A stretch of 15,889 nucleotides of DNA from Deltaproteobacteria bacterium (GCA_019312695.1 JAFDCT010000174.1:1-15889); one strand, 5' to 3'. Counted from the first letter of the stretch, positions 7,431-15,671 are shown. Notes: generated from the sequence alone by a model not told the origin. Made by a program: numbers and translations.

Positions 7431-7796
7431 TTATGCAGTCAGTTTAAATCCCTCTTCTATCATCCTCATCATGGTGATCGGGATGATATGGATTTCCTTG
7501 CAGCCATACTGTGCCAGGATCTGCTGTGCCTTTCTGGCCCTGTTGCCCGACCGGCAATGGATGTAGATTTTTTTGTTGTCCTGCTTTATTTGCCGCAGGT
7601 TTTCAATACCTTTACCCTGCTCCAGGTCTGAAAGGGGAATATGAATAGCGCATTTGAAGTGATACTGCTCCCATTCACTCAGTTCCCTGATATCTATCAA
7701 CTGTGCTTTGCCTGCCCTGAGCTCCCTGAGGACTTCCTGGTAGTCATCCTGTTTATCTTCAAAAAGGAAATCATAATTTATCATCACTGTGCTCAC
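7431..7796 (-). CDS. Single-domain rhodanese-like protein
   Basis: A 121-residue single rhodanese domain. The active-site loop HCRSGNRA contains the predicted persulfide cysteine Cys81, and the substrate-fold landmark LIDIRELSEWEQ lies at 33-44. Such proteins carry sulfane sulfur in thiosulfate or polysulfide metabolism or in cofactor sulfuration. The GTG at 7796 is the longest start; an ATG at 7784, four codons in, is equally likely because neither has a clear ribosome site. It sits 15 bases after the J-domain gene on the same strand. TAA stop. The sulfur donor and acceptor are unknown. Confidence 0.9.
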   Translation of the reverse strand: MSTVMINYDFLFEDKQDDYQEVLRELRAGKAQLIDIRELSEWEQYHFKCAIHIPLSDLEQGKGIENLRQIKQDNKKIYIHCRSGNRARKAQQILAQYGCKEIHIIPITMMRMIEEGFKLTA

Positions 7797-7811
7797 ATGT
7801 TGAAATCTGTA

Positions 7812-8150
7812 TTATTTTTCAGAATCCTCCTTAAGCCCACTGCCTTTGCCCCACAGGTGATCCTGGCCGAAACGCTCAAACCACCAGTCTTCGCTTTCAA
7901 ACTGCTCATTTTCCCCTGGTGTCAACGGGAAGCGGTATGCCGCGCAATAGTGGAGCAATTTCTCATATGACTCAATAAGTTCATGCATCTCAACCCCTTG
8001 AGTTCCCCTTTTTGCGGTTCTTTTTACATCAGGATGATATTTTTTTGACTTGCGCCGGTATGCCTTCTTTATTTCCGCCAGAGTTGCATTTTCTCCAAGG
8101 CCCAGGAGTTCTGCAGCTGCCTTGATCTCTGCCCATTCCTTTCTGGTCAT
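7812..8150 (-). CDS. Small J-domain (DnaJ-like) protein
   Basis: A 112-residue protein consisting mostly of a J domain: LLGLGENATLAEIKKAYRRK followed by KKYHPDVK with the HPD motif at 39-41, which stimulates the ATPase of DnaK-type Hsp70. There is no Gly/Phe region and no zinc-finger domain, so it is not the general DnaJ. The tail (about 75-112) is Trp- and charge-rich (DWWFERFGQDHLW) and may hold the specific partner site. It starts two bases after the plsY stop; AAGGACC upstream can serve as ribosome site. TAA stop. Confidence 0.88.
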   Translation of the reverse strand: MTRKEWAEIKAAAELLGLGENATLAEIKKAYRRKSKKYHPDVKRTAKRGTQGVEMHELIESYEKLLHYCAAYRFPLTPGENEQFESEDWWFERFGQDHLWGKGSGLKEDSEK

Positions 8151-8152
8151 TT

Positions 8153-8776
8153 TTACTGGTCCTTTTTATTCTTCCAACTCTTTTCCGTTCCTGCCAGCAG
8201 CCTGTTGATATTATCCATATGCTTCAGCCAGATGAATACCGCAATGAAAAATGCGAGAAAAACATGATTGGGCGAACCTCCAAGCAGCCAGATCCAAAGA
8301 GTCATCAATGCCGAGACAAGCAGTGAGCCCACTGAAACAAAACCAGAGACATAGACAATACCGGTAAAAAGAAAAAGACTGATCAGCACCGCAACCGGTT
8401 CGAGTATAATAAAAACCCCGAGGGCGGTTGCCACACCTTTGCCGCCCTTGAATTTCAGGTAAACAGGGAAAATATGCCCCAGGAAAGCGGCTCCGCCGCA
8501 GAGTGAAACAGCCAGATCCACCTCCTGGACAGAAATCGCCAGACCTGTGTGGGCAAAATACCAATAGACGGCCAGCATGGGAATTGCCGCCTTGAGGACA
8601 TCTCCCAAAAGTGTAATCATTCCCAGCTTTTTACCGAGAAGCCGCGTTACATTTGTGGCCCCGATATTACCGCTGCCCGCCTTGCGGATATCTCCTCCGC
8701 CTACGGCCTTTGCCAACAGCAGACCTGTCGGTATGGAGCCGATTAAGTATGAAATTATGATAAACAGAAACAGCAT
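8153..8776 (-). CDS. plsY: Acyl-phosphate:glycerol-3-phosphate acyltransferase
   Basis: Integral membrane enzyme that makes lysophosphatidic acid from acyl-phosphate and glycerol 3-phosphate, the first acylation of phospholipid synthesis. The 207-residue protein has the normal family length and the three conserved motifs: GSIPTGLLLAK (13-23) with AGSGNIGATNVTR (33-45), HIFPVYLKFKGGKGVATALG (101-120), and WLKHMDNINRLLAGTE (183-198). About five hydrophobic segments are seen. It is immediately preceded on the minus strand by an in-frame TAA (8779-8777) and followed by the J-domain gene. PlsX, its usual partner, is not in the window. Confidence 0.96.
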   Translation of the reverse strand: MLFLFIIISYLIGSIPTGLLLAKAVGGGDIRKAGSGNIGATNVTRLLGKKLGMITLLGDVLKAAIPMLAVYWYFAHTGLAISVQEVDLAVSLCGGAAFLGHIFPVYLKFKGGKGVATALGVFIILEPVAVLISLFLFTGIVYVSGFVSVGSLLVSALMTLWIWLLGGSPNHVFLAFFIAVFIWLKHMDNINRLLAGTEKSWKNKKDQ

Positions 8777-8824
8777 TTAAATAGACTAAACTTTTTGGGT
8801 TTTTGGTAACTTAGAGCATCTCTG

Positions 8825-9799
8825 CTACGTCTTGCTCTTTTTGAATACAGGTTCCAGGCCGCTCATTTCAACATATGAGCCGATTGCATCCTGGAACTTT
8901 CTGACATAGAGACAGTCCCATATTGCCAGCACCTTGTTGCGGGCCATGTGTACCGGGATTGCTGCACCGTCACTGCGTTTTGCCACATCAGCAGTTTTTT
9001 CAAGGACATAGGCAAAAATCTGTGGTTTTCTGCATACTGCCGGGCGTTCTGCATATACCCGGCATTTTCTGGTATCCGCCAATAAGTGCGGGCAGGCTGC
9101 ACCTTCCGGCAGTATGAGACTCCAGCCGGTTCGCCAATGGTACAGCGCCATATCATGCCTATAAAAAAGTTTCTGCCCTATTCGCAGAGAGGGCTCAGAG
9201 TGGGCCGTCATCGTGCGGCTCTGCGAAGTATCAACTCGATCTATCGGAAACAGATCAATCTCGCTTTCTGTAAGCGGAATCTCAAAGAACCTCTGCTTCA
9301 TTTCACCTTTAAAGCCGGAGGACTCATCAAACTCACTGTTTGGTCCGGTGCAGCATAGTACACAGCCGCAAGGTTCACACAGCATACTGTTTATCGTTTC
9401 GAGTTCCTGGCTGAGAATCTGCTGCTTGATCCAGAGTTCCAGGGCCTGGCGCTTGGCAACAGGTTCCTGCTTTTCATTTATAATAAAGGGAAGACTGACT
9501 GAAAGCCTCTTCTTGCCTTTCAGCACCTCGAATTCCTGCAAATAGGCAGTATATGGTCTTAACATCTCCTGAGGGTTCTCAAATACAACACCCTCGAGTT
9601 CAACGGATTTTGTTAAGCGACTTATTACCTCATCCATTGTCGCAAAAGGGCCAGTCAGGTACAAGAACTGCACCATGTTTACCAGAGGTAGGACAGGCTT
9701 TTTCAATCTTGCAAGGCCATTGGCAAAAATTGTCTCCTCGACTGCATCCATTTTCAATACCATATCATGAAGTTCATCTTCGCTGAAAAAAGCAACCAT
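8825..9799 (-). CDS. YkgJ-family cysteine-cluster protein with long N-terminal extension
   Basis: A 324-residue protein whose second half has the YkgJ/UPF0153 pattern: CEPCGCVLCCTGP (141-153), CPHLL (236-240) and CRVYAERPAVCRKPQIF (246-262). In this family the cysteines are thought to bind a metal or iron-sulfur cluster; the biochemical role is unknown. The first 140 residues are helical and charged and have no motif I recognise; typical YkgJ proteins are much shorter. It is the first gene of a minus-strand run (plsY follows after 48 bases) and is divergent from def. It is the only intact gene here that ends in TAG. No strong ribosome site before ATG 9799. Confidence 0.82.
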   Translation of the reverse strand: MVAFFSEDELHDMVLKMDAVEETIFANGLARLKKPVLPLVNMVQFLYLTGPFATMDEVISRLTKSVELEGVVFENPQEMLRPYTAYLQEFEVLKGKKRLSVSLPFIINEKQEPVAKRQALELWIKQQILSQELETINSMLCEPCGCVLCCTGPNSEFDESSGFKGEMKQRFFEIPLTESEIDLFPIDRVDTSQSRTMTAHSEPSLRIGQKLFYRHDMALYHWRTGWSLILPEGAACPHLLADTRKCRVYAERPAVCRKPQIFAYVLEKTADVAKRSDGAAIPVHMARNKVLAIWDCLYVRKFQDAIGSYVEMSGLEPVFKKSKT

Positions 9800-9887
9800 A
9801 ACCCATAAGGACTATGAACACAATAATTCAGCCCACTGCTGTTCATTTGAAAATAAGCCGGCATTATTTATGCTTTTTTGTTGGAAT

Positions 9888-9917
9888 ATGACCGTGATAA
9901 TTATTATTGTTTATAAA
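9888..9917 (+). promoter_or_regulatory. Candidate sigma-70 promoter for the def-fmt operon
   Basis: ATGACC (9888-9893) and TATAAA (9912-9917) are separated by 18 bases in the AT-rich divergent region between the YkgJ-type gene and def. The -10 box ends 37 bases before the def ATG. The match is fair, not strong. Confidence 0.35.
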
Positions 9918-9954
9918 TTATATTGAATACGGACCTTATTAAACGAGTGAAAGA

Positions 9955-10476
9955 ATGGCCATTAAAAAAATTATTACCTATCCTGATCCTGTCTTACGTA
10001 AAAAAGTAGAACCTGTTACCTGCTTTGATGAATCCTTAAAAGAGTTGACACAGGACCTCATAGAAACCATGTACGCTGCCCCCGGGGCAGGGTTGGCAGC
10101 AAACCAGATAGGTGTATGTTTGCGTGTGGTTGTGGTTGATGCTTCAAAAAGCGAAGAAGAGAAGCAACCTCTTGTTCTGGTCAATCCGGAAATAATTGAA
10201 AAAGAAGGTTGTCAAATAGATGAAGAAGGCTGCCTAAGCGTCATTGATCTTACCGCCAAAGTAGAGCGCTTCAAAAAACTGCTGGTTAGAGCCCAGGATC
10301 TGGATGGCAAGATCCGGGAATTTGCTGCTGAAGATTTTTTTGCCCGGGTTATTCAGCATGAACTTGATCACTTAAACGGTGTTCTCTTTATTGACCGGCT
10401 CAGCCCCCTGAAAAGAGCTTTATATAAAAAGCGCCTCAAAAAGATTTTGCGGGCCCAAGAGGAAGGTGCCGTGTAA
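9955..10476 (+). CDS. def: Peptide deformylase
   Basis: Removes the N-formyl group from new polypeptides, using a divalent metal. The 173-residue protein has all three family motifs: GAGLAANQ (44-51), EGCLS (91-95) with metal ligand Cys93, and QHELDHLNG (134-142) with ligands His135 and His139 and catalytic Glu136. Length is normal. It begins the plus-strand operon def-fmt-VTT-larC after a 155-base divergent promoter region. Its TAA stop is one base before the fmt ATG. Confidence 0.97.
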   Translation: MAIKKIITYPDPVLRKKVEPVTCFDESLKELTQDLIETMYAAPGAGLAANQIGVCLRVVVVDASKSEEEKQPLVLVNPEIIEKEGCQIDEEGCLSVIDLTAKVERFKKLLVRAQDLDGKIREFAAEDFFARVIQHELDHLNGVLFIDRLSPLKRALYKKRLKKILRAQEEGAV

Positions 10477-10477
10477 T

Positions 10478-11434
10478 ATGGTTGCCATAAACCGTATAGT
10501 CTTCATGGGGACCCCGGAATTTGCAGTCCCTTCGCTGCATACCCTTCTGGCAAAAGGCGAAAACGTTGTCTGCGTGGTTACCCAGCCTGACCGGCCCAGA
10601 GGCAGAGGCAGAAAGGTCCTGCCGCCGCCCGTAAAAGTCCTTGCCAGCGAGACAGCCATTCCTGTTCTGCAGCCTGAACACATCAGGGGCGATGATTTTC
10701 GTTCTGCCCTGGAAAAATACAAACCGGATTTAATCGTACTTACAGCCTACGGCAATATCCTGCCTCACCACATCATCAATCTGCCGCCCCTGGGAACCAT
10801 AAACGTGCATGGCTCCCTGCTGCCCAAGTACCGCGGCGCGGCACCTATACAGTGGGCCCTGATTAACGGTGAAACAGAGACCGGCGTCACTATCATGCAG
10901 ATGGACGCGGGCATTGATACCGGCGACATTCTTTTGCAGGAAAAAATAACGTTAGAAAAAACAGATACAACCGGAACACTTTCTGTCAAGCTGGCTGAAC
11001 TCGGGGGAGCTGCTCTTGGCAAAGCTCTTGAACTGTTGCGAGGGGGCAGCCTCGTTCCCGTTAAACAGGATGACGCACAGGCATGTTTGGCCCCGCTTCT
11101 CAAAAAAGAAGACGGACTGGTGGACTGGTTCAAATCAGCAGAACAACTGAGCTGCCTGATCCGCGGCCTGGACCCTTGGCCGTCAGCCTTTACAACCCTG
11201 GCAGGCAAGAGGCTGCGCCTGTTTTCTCCAGAGATTGTTGCCAATAACTCCTGCCAGAGCAATGTAACAGAGCCCGGAACTGTCTGCCAGGCTGACCGGA
11301 ACGGACTTCTGGCTGCCACCGGGAATGGCTGCCTCCTTATCAGAGAAATCCAGGCTGAAGGCTCCAGACGCATGAATGTTGAGGCCTTTATCAGAGGCAA
11401 TCCCATTCAACCTGGCACCATACTGGGGCAATGA
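10478..11434 (+). CDS. fmt: Methionyl-tRNA formyltransferase
   Basis: Formylates initiator Met-tRNA with 10-formyl-tetrahydrofolate. The N-terminal Rossmann domain starts RIVFMGTPEFAVPSL; the formyl-transfer site is INVHGSLLPKYRGAAPIQWA with Asn109 and His111, and Asp147 in MDAGIDTGDI, matching catalytic N108/H110/D146 of E. coli. The C-terminal barrel that binds tRNA is present (about 205-318). I prefer ATG 10478; a GTG at 10466 within the end of def would add four residues. The GAGGAAGG at 10459-10466 is the ribosome site. Pairing with def is the classical arrangement. The TGA overlaps the next gene's ATG (ATGA). Confidence 0.97.
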   Translation: MVAINRIVFMGTPEFAVPSLHTLLAKGENVVCVVTQPDRPRGRGRKVLPPPVKVLASETAIPVLQPEHIRGDDFRSALEKYKPDLIVLTAYGNILPHHIINLPPLGTINVHGSLLPKYRGAAPIQWALINGETETGVTIMQMDAGIDTGDILLQEKITLEKTDTTGTLSVKLAELGGAALGKALELLRGGSLVPVKQDDAQACLAPLLKKEDGLVDWFKSAEQLSCLIRGLDPWPSAFTTLAGKRLRLFSPEIVANNSCQSNVTEPGTVCQADRNGLLAATGNGCLLIREIQAEGSRRMNVEAFIRGNPIQPGTILGQ

Positions 11435-12174
11435 AAAAACAAAGAGCAAGAATCCTTTTCTGGGGTTCATTCCTCCTGCTGGTCTTATCCGGCCTGATTC
11501 TCCACGTGTTCTGGGGCGAAAGCCTACTGAGCCAGGCCCTATTCCACCTCGAGGATGTCATGACAAACAGCCTCCGGATACGGGAAACTATCCTGTCTTT
11601 TGGTATCCTGGCCCCGCTCATATTCATGGTGCTGCAGGTACTTCAGGTTCTCTTTGCTCCCGTTCCGGGTGAGGCTACCGGCATTCTCGGCGGATATCTC
11701 TTCGGCGCCTGGTCCAGTTTTATTTACTCCAGCATTGCCCTGGCAATAGGTTCGGCCCTGGCTTTTGGCATAGGTCATTTTTTTGCTGACGCTTTCAGGG
11801 ACCGTTTTTCCAGAACTAAAATATACCGTCGCTTCAATCATCTTGTTTTCAAGGGTGATTTCGTTATCCCCTTTGTTCTTTTCCTTTTTCCGGGCTTTCC
11901 CAAGGATTCTCTGTCATACCTGCTGGGGCTCAGCACCATGCCGTTCAAGGTCTTTATTTTTATCGCTGCAATAGCCCGCATGCCGGGCACCCTGGTCCTT
12001 TCCTTTGAAGGAGCCCAGGTTTATGAAAGAAATTATCTTGAACTCTTGCTTCTCCTCCTGTTCTCTGCCATAGTTGCATTGCCCTGTTATTTTTACCGGC
12101 GGCAGATCCTGGAAAAACTGACACATTACAACAGTGCCAAAATACTTGAAAAAAAGACTGAAACAGACGAATGA
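11431..12174 (+). CDS. VTT-domain (TVP38/TMEM64, DedA-like) membrane protein
   Basis: A 247-residue inner-membrane protein with about six hydrophobic segments. The VTT core is visible: APVPGEATGILGGYLFGAW (76-94) with the re-entrant-loop glycines, the following small-residue helix, and FPGFPKDSLSYLLGLS (153-168) before MPFKVFIFIAA and ARMPGT. Members are linked to lipid scrambling, membrane homeostasis or selenite resistance; the substrate here is unknown. It overlaps fmt by four bases (ATGA) and its own stop overlaps the larC ATG in the same way, so translation is coupled along the operon. Confidence 0.88.
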   Translation: MKKQRARILFWGSFLLLVLSGLILHVFWGESLLSQALFHLEDVMTNSLRIRETILSFGILAPLIFMVLQVLQVLFAPVPGEATGILGGYLFGAWSSFIYSSIALAIGSALAFGIGHFFADAFRDRFSRTKIYRRFNHLVFKGDFVIPFVLFLFPGFPKDSLSYLLGLSTMPFKVFIFIAAIARMPGTLVLSFEGAQVYERNYLELLLLLLFSAIVALPCYFYRRQILEKLTHYNSAKILEKKTETDE

Positions 12175-13373
12175 GCGCTGACGAGCAAAGACGCATAGCC
12201 TATGCCGACTGCTTTGCAGGTGTGAGTGGCGACATGTTTCTTGGCGCCCTGATAGATGCCGGCATGGATCCTGACCTCCTGCAGGCGGAACTGGCAAAAC
12301 TCAACCTGAAAAAATTTACCCTGCTGAGTCATAAACAACCGGGACACGCCATAAGTGCTACACGCCTGGAGATTGAACCCGCCCGGTCTGAACAGAAACA
12401 GACATGGAGGGACATCAGAAAACTTATTATTGAAAGCAGGCTGTCTGATCCGGTAAAGGAGAAATCCCTTCGGGTATTTACCTGCCTAGCGGAGGCGGAA
12501 GGCAAAATCCACTGCTGCCCTCCGGACACGGTCCATTTCCATGAAGTAGGAGCGCTTGATTCCATTGTTGATATTGTCGGCTCGGTTATCGGACTTGAAC
12601 ATTTCGGCATCGAGTATCTGGTGACCTCTCCGCTGCCCATGCCGCGGGGCTGGTTAGAGTGCGATCATGGAATGCTGCCCCTGCCGCCGCCTGCTGTCTG
12701 TGAAATATTAAAAGATGTGCCTGTATACGGCACCGATATTAACCAGGAACTGGTAACACCAACAGGGGCTGCAATCGTTAAAAGCCTGAGTCGCGATTTC
12801 GGGGATTTTCCGGCCATGCACATCATGCGGGTCGGCTATGGTGCCGGCACCCGGAAGCTGCCAGGCGGGATCCCAAACCTGTTCAGACTAGTCATAGGGC
12901 ATACCTCAAAAGTGGCTGAGAGTCAAAAGGTTGAAATTATTGAAACCAACCTGGACGACTGGTCACCTGAATCGTATCCCCACCTCTGTGAACAGCTCTT
13001 TTCCCTGGGTGCTCTTGATGTCAGCCTTATTCCTATCCAGATGAAAAAAGGAAGGCCAGGATTCCTTCTGCAGGTGATCACCGACCCCGCCAGATCATTA
13101 CAAATCAAGAATTCCATCCTTACTGAAACCACATCCATCGGACTCAGGTATCGTCTCGAGAAAAGAATGACCCTGCCCAGAAAAAGCGGCAAGGTTAAAA
13201 CAGCCTGGGGGCCGGTCCAGGTCAAGCGGGTGGAAACACCAGCGGGATATGCTTTATATCCTGAATACGAAGACTGCCGCAGGGTGGCGCATAAAAACAG
13301 GATACCGTTAAAGGATGTTTATACTGCAGTGAACCGCTGTCTTCCTGAAGAATTCATCCCTGGTGAAGAGTGA
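12171..13373 (+). CDS. larC: Nickel insertion protein LarC (nickel-pincer nucleotide cofactor synthesis)
   Basis: LarC inserts nickel into pyridinium-3,5-bisthiocarboxylic acid mononucleotide, the last step of making the cofactor of lactate racemase-type enzymes. The 400-residue protein opens YADCFAGVSGDMFLGAL (11-27), has HFHEVGALDSIVDIVG (121-136), PTGAAIVKSL, GYGAGTRKL and the C-terminal domain landmark ETNLDDWSPE. In Lactobacillus plantarum LarC is made from two frames by programmed frameshifting; here both halves lie in one frame. LarB, LarE and LarA are not in the window. ATG overlaps the VTT gene's stop. Its TGA lies in a short heptad repeat. Confidence 0.93.
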   Translation: MSADEQRRIAYADCFAGVSGDMFLGALIDAGMDPDLLQAELAKLNLKKFTLLSHKQPGHAISATRLEIEPARSEQKQTWRDIRKLIIESRLSDPVKEKSLRVFTCLAEAEGKIHCCPPDTVHFHEVGALDSIVDIVGSVIGLEHFGIEYLVTSPLPMPRGWLECDHGMLPLPPPAVCEILKDVPVYGTDINQELVTPTGAAIVKSLSRDFGDFPAMHIMRVGYGAGTRKLPGGIPNLFRLVIGHTSKVAESQKVEIIETNLDDWSPESYPHLCEQLFSLGALDVSLIPIQMKKGRPGFLLQVITDPARSLQIKNSILTETTSIGLRYRLEKRMTLPRKSGKVKTAWGPVQVKRVETPAGYALYPEYEDCRRVAHKNRIPLKDVYTAVNRCLPEEFIPGEE

Positions 13374-13394
13374 GAAGTAAGGAGTTAGGAAAAA
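13367..13394 (+). repeat. Short degenerate heptad repeat at the larC stop codon
   Basis: Four consecutive seven-base units, AGAGTGA, GAAGTAA, GGAGTTA and GGAAAAA, share a purine-rich pattern. The first includes the larC stop. It resembles the heptad tandem repeats found between genes of several bacterial groups, but is short and imperfect. The rest of the 216-base gap to pgpA is AT-rich with no gene. Confidence 0.4.
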
Positions 13395-13589
13395 ATAACG
13401 GGTTACCAAAAAATAATCGTAAGGAGATGCCTTCCTGGAGTATGACAAAAACATGATAAAAGATCTGAAATATGAAAAAAATACAGTTTACCGGGAATAT
13501 TAGGAGAAAACCTCTCAGTTAAAGTACAGTATGCGGAATGGTGATGACAAAGCAAATTCAATGAACTTGCTCCTTTTCGGGAATAATAA

Positions 13590-14042
13590 ATGCATACACT
13601 CATAATGATAATAGCGACCGGCTGCTACTCCGGCTATCTCCCCAAGGCACCCGGCACCTGGGGATCTCTGGTGGGTCTCTTACTTGTCTTCCTTTTCCAT
13701 AATTTCAGCCTGCCAGCCTATTGTGCTGTCGTGGCAACCATCTTTGCCGTGGGTTCTTTTGCTGCAGGTGAAGCGGAAAAAATCATGGACAATCGGGACC
13801 CAGGAGCGGTGGTTATTGACGAAATAGTGGGCATGCTCATTACCATGGCAGCAGTCCCCCTAACACCTTTTACCGTGCTGTCAGGCTTTATTCTTTTTCG
13901 CATTTTCGATATTGTAAAACCATTTCCTGTCAACTTTTTTGACCAGCGTTTCCACGGCGGGATCGGTATCATGCTTGACGATGTCATAGCCGGCATTTAC
14001 AGCCTTGCGGTACTGCAGCTCCTTCTTTACCTGCTGTTCTGA
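13590..14042 (+). CDS. pgpA: Phosphatidylglycerophosphatase A
   Basis: Membrane phosphatase that converts phosphatidylglycerol phosphate to phosphatidylglycerol. The 150-residue protein has the family signatures PGTWGSLVGLLL (21-32), DPGAVVIDEIVGM (70-82), FRIFDIVKPFPVNFFD (103-118) and HGGIGIMLDDVIAG (122-135), whose acidic residues form the metal site. Length is normal and there are about four hydrophobic segments. Only a weak ribosome site (GGGAATAATAA) precedes the ATG. It is separated from larC by 216 bases and from pyrF by 92, so it may be on its own transcript. Confidence 0.95.
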   Translation: MHTLIMIIATGCYSGYLPKAPGTWGSLVGLLLVFLFHNFSLPAYCAVVATIFAVGSFAAGEAEKIMDNRDPGAVVIDEIVGMLITMAAVPLTPFTVLSGFILFRIFDIVKPFPVNFFDQRFHGGIGIMLDDVIAGIYSLAVLQLLLYLLF

Positions 14043-14134
14043 TGAACCTGTTTTTTATTGTCAGAGCATCTGCAACATGGTAGTAACGCTATGTCCCTGA
14101 CTAGAGGAAACCGCCAATTGAATGATGCAGAACT

Positions 14135-14845
14135 ATGAAAGATATCCCTGTTGAAGACCGTATTATTCTTGCCCTGGATGTAGAAAGCTCGAAACAGGCG
14201 AAGGAACTGGTCAAAAAAACCGAGTCCCAGATCAATTTCTATAAGGTCGGCCTGCAGCTTTTCATGGCCGGCTGGTTTGAGATCATAGACTGGCTTGCCG
14301 CCCGGGGTCATAAGATCATGCTGGACCTCAAGTTTTTTGATATTCCTGAGACCGTGAAGCTTGCCGTGGCGCAACTCAACAACCGGGGGGTAACCTTTGC
14401 TACTATCCACGGCAATGACCCGATTATAAGGGCGGCGCTTGAGGCCAGGGAGGATATTGCCCTTCTGGCGGTCACCGTACTGACAAGCTTTGGCCAGGAG
14501 GATATGCAGGCCATGGGCATGAAACAATCCATCGAGGACCTTGTCTATTTCAGGGCCCGAAGGGCATTGGAACTCGGTTGTGACGGCGTGGTTTCCTCAG
14601 GCCTTGAAGCCAAAAGACTCCGTGACAGGCTTGGCTCAAAACTTCTTATCGTCACACCGGGCATCAGGCCCGGAGCCAATATGGATGAGCAGCTGGATGA
14701 TCAACAGCGAATCGTTACAGCCGGCAGGGCAATTACCGAGGGGGCTGACTACCTGGTTGTCGGCCGTCCCATAACCAGAGCGGTTGATCCTGTTGCGGTA
14801 ATAAACCTGATGCAGCAAGAGATCAGGCAGGCTCTTGCTGTGTGA
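14135..14845 (+). CDS. pyrF: Orotidine 5'-phosphate decarboxylase
   Basis: Makes UMP from OMP, the last step of pyrimidine synthesis. The 236-residue TIM barrel shows ILALDVES (11-18), YKVG (36-39), the catalytic tetrad region LDLKFFDIPETV (63-74) with Asp64, Lys66 and Asp69, the phosphate-binding TPGIRPG (174-180) and VVGRPIT (208-214). All catalytic residues are present. The ribosome site before the ATG is poor; a GAGGAAA lies about 24 bases upstream. The amidohydrolase gene begins within 30 bases of its TGA stop. Confidence 0.96.
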   Translation: MKDIPVEDRIILALDVESSKQAKELVKKTESQINFYKVGLQLFMAGWFEIIDWLAARGHKIMLDLKFFDIPETVKLAVAQLNNRGVTFATIHGNDPIIRAALEAREDIALLAVTVLTSFGQEDMQAMGMKQSIEDLVYFRARRALELGCDGVVSSGLEAKRLRDRLGSKLLIVTPGIRPGANMDEQLDDQQRIVTAGRAITEGADYLVVGRPITRAVDPVAVINLMQQEIRQALAV

Positions 14846-14858
14846 GCCGCTGGGATAA

Positions 14859-15671
14859 ATGGGGATAATGCATATGCAGGGGATCATAGATTTTCATGCC
14901 CATGCCTTTCCTGATGAGGTTGCTGCCAGTGCGATTCCATACCTGGAAGAAGAGGGCGATGTAACGGCCATTCACGACGGCAGGGTCACATCCCTGCTCA
15001 ATAATATGGATATGCACGGTGTGGAGAAAAGCGTCATCTGTTCCATAGCAACCAGGCCTTCGCAATTTGATGCCATTCTAAGCTGGTCAAAACAGATCCG
15101 GTCTGAACGAATCATTCCCTTCCCCTCATTTCATCCTGATGATCCTGATACGCTGGAGCATATCGGCAAAATCAGGAAGGAAGGGTTTAAAGGGATTAAG
15201 ATGCATCCCTATTATCAACAATTCTTCCTCGATGATAAAAAGCTGTATCCTGCTTATGAGAAAATCAGCGACCTGGGCCTTATTCTCATCATGCACACCG
15301 GTTTTGATATTGCCTTTCCCAGGATCAGGCGCTGTGATCCCCGGCAGATACTTGATGTTCTGACAGATTTCCCGAAACTCAAGATGGTCACAACTCATCT
15401 CGGTGCCTGGCAGCAATGGGATGAGGTTGAAGATCTTTTAGCCGGCAGAAAAATCTATATGGATATTTCCTACACCCTTGATCAGATAAACCCCCAAACT
15501 GCCCGGAGGATTATCCTCAAGCATCCCGGGGAGTATATTCTTTTTGCGACGGACTCGCCCTGGTCCGGGCCATACGAGACCTATCAATATCTCAAGGCAT
15601 TAAAAATTGGAAGCGAAAGAGAAGAGCTGATTCTGAAAAAGAACGGTCAGGTGCTGTTGGAGTCTGTCTAA
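14859..15671 (+). CDS. Amidohydrolase-family metal-dependent hydrolase (TIM barrel)
   Basis: A 270-residue protein of the amidohydrolase superfamily (amidohydrolase_2 type). Metal-site motifs are in the usual order: DFHAHAFP (11-18), GIKMHPYY (112-119), IMHTGFD (144-150), TTHLGAW (178-184) and FATDSPW (229-235) with the catalytic Asp232. The substrate is not predictable; relatives include decarboxylases and hydrolases of aromatic or cyclic compounds. The ATG at 14874 lies 8 bases after GGGGA and gives MQGIIDFHAH, so it may be the true start rather than 14859 or 14868. It follows pyrF closely, same strand. TAA stop. Confidence 0.85.
   Translation: MGIMHMQGIIDFHAHAFPDEVAASAIPYLEEEGDVTAIHDGRVTSLLNNMDMHGVEKSVICSIATRPSQFDAILSWSKQIRSERIIPFPSFHPDDPDTLEHIGKIRKEGFKGIKMHPYYQQFFLDDKKLYPAYEKISDLGLILIMHTGFDIAFPRIRRCDPRQILDVLTDFPKLKMVTTHLGAWQQWDEVEDLLAGRKIYMDISYTLDQINPQTARRIILKHPGEYILFATDSPWSGPYETYQYLKALKIGSEREELILKKNGQVLLESV

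Noticed and set aside
11539..11841. Open frames on the strand opposite fmt, the VTT gene and larC
   Set aside because: They lie entirely within well-supported genes and show no family motifs or plausible starts.
13453..13503. 16-codon reading frame ending in TAG before pgpA, open for about 34 more codons if TAG were read
   Set aside because: No good ribosome site, no similarity to any known peptide, and AT-rich sequence gives such frames by chance.
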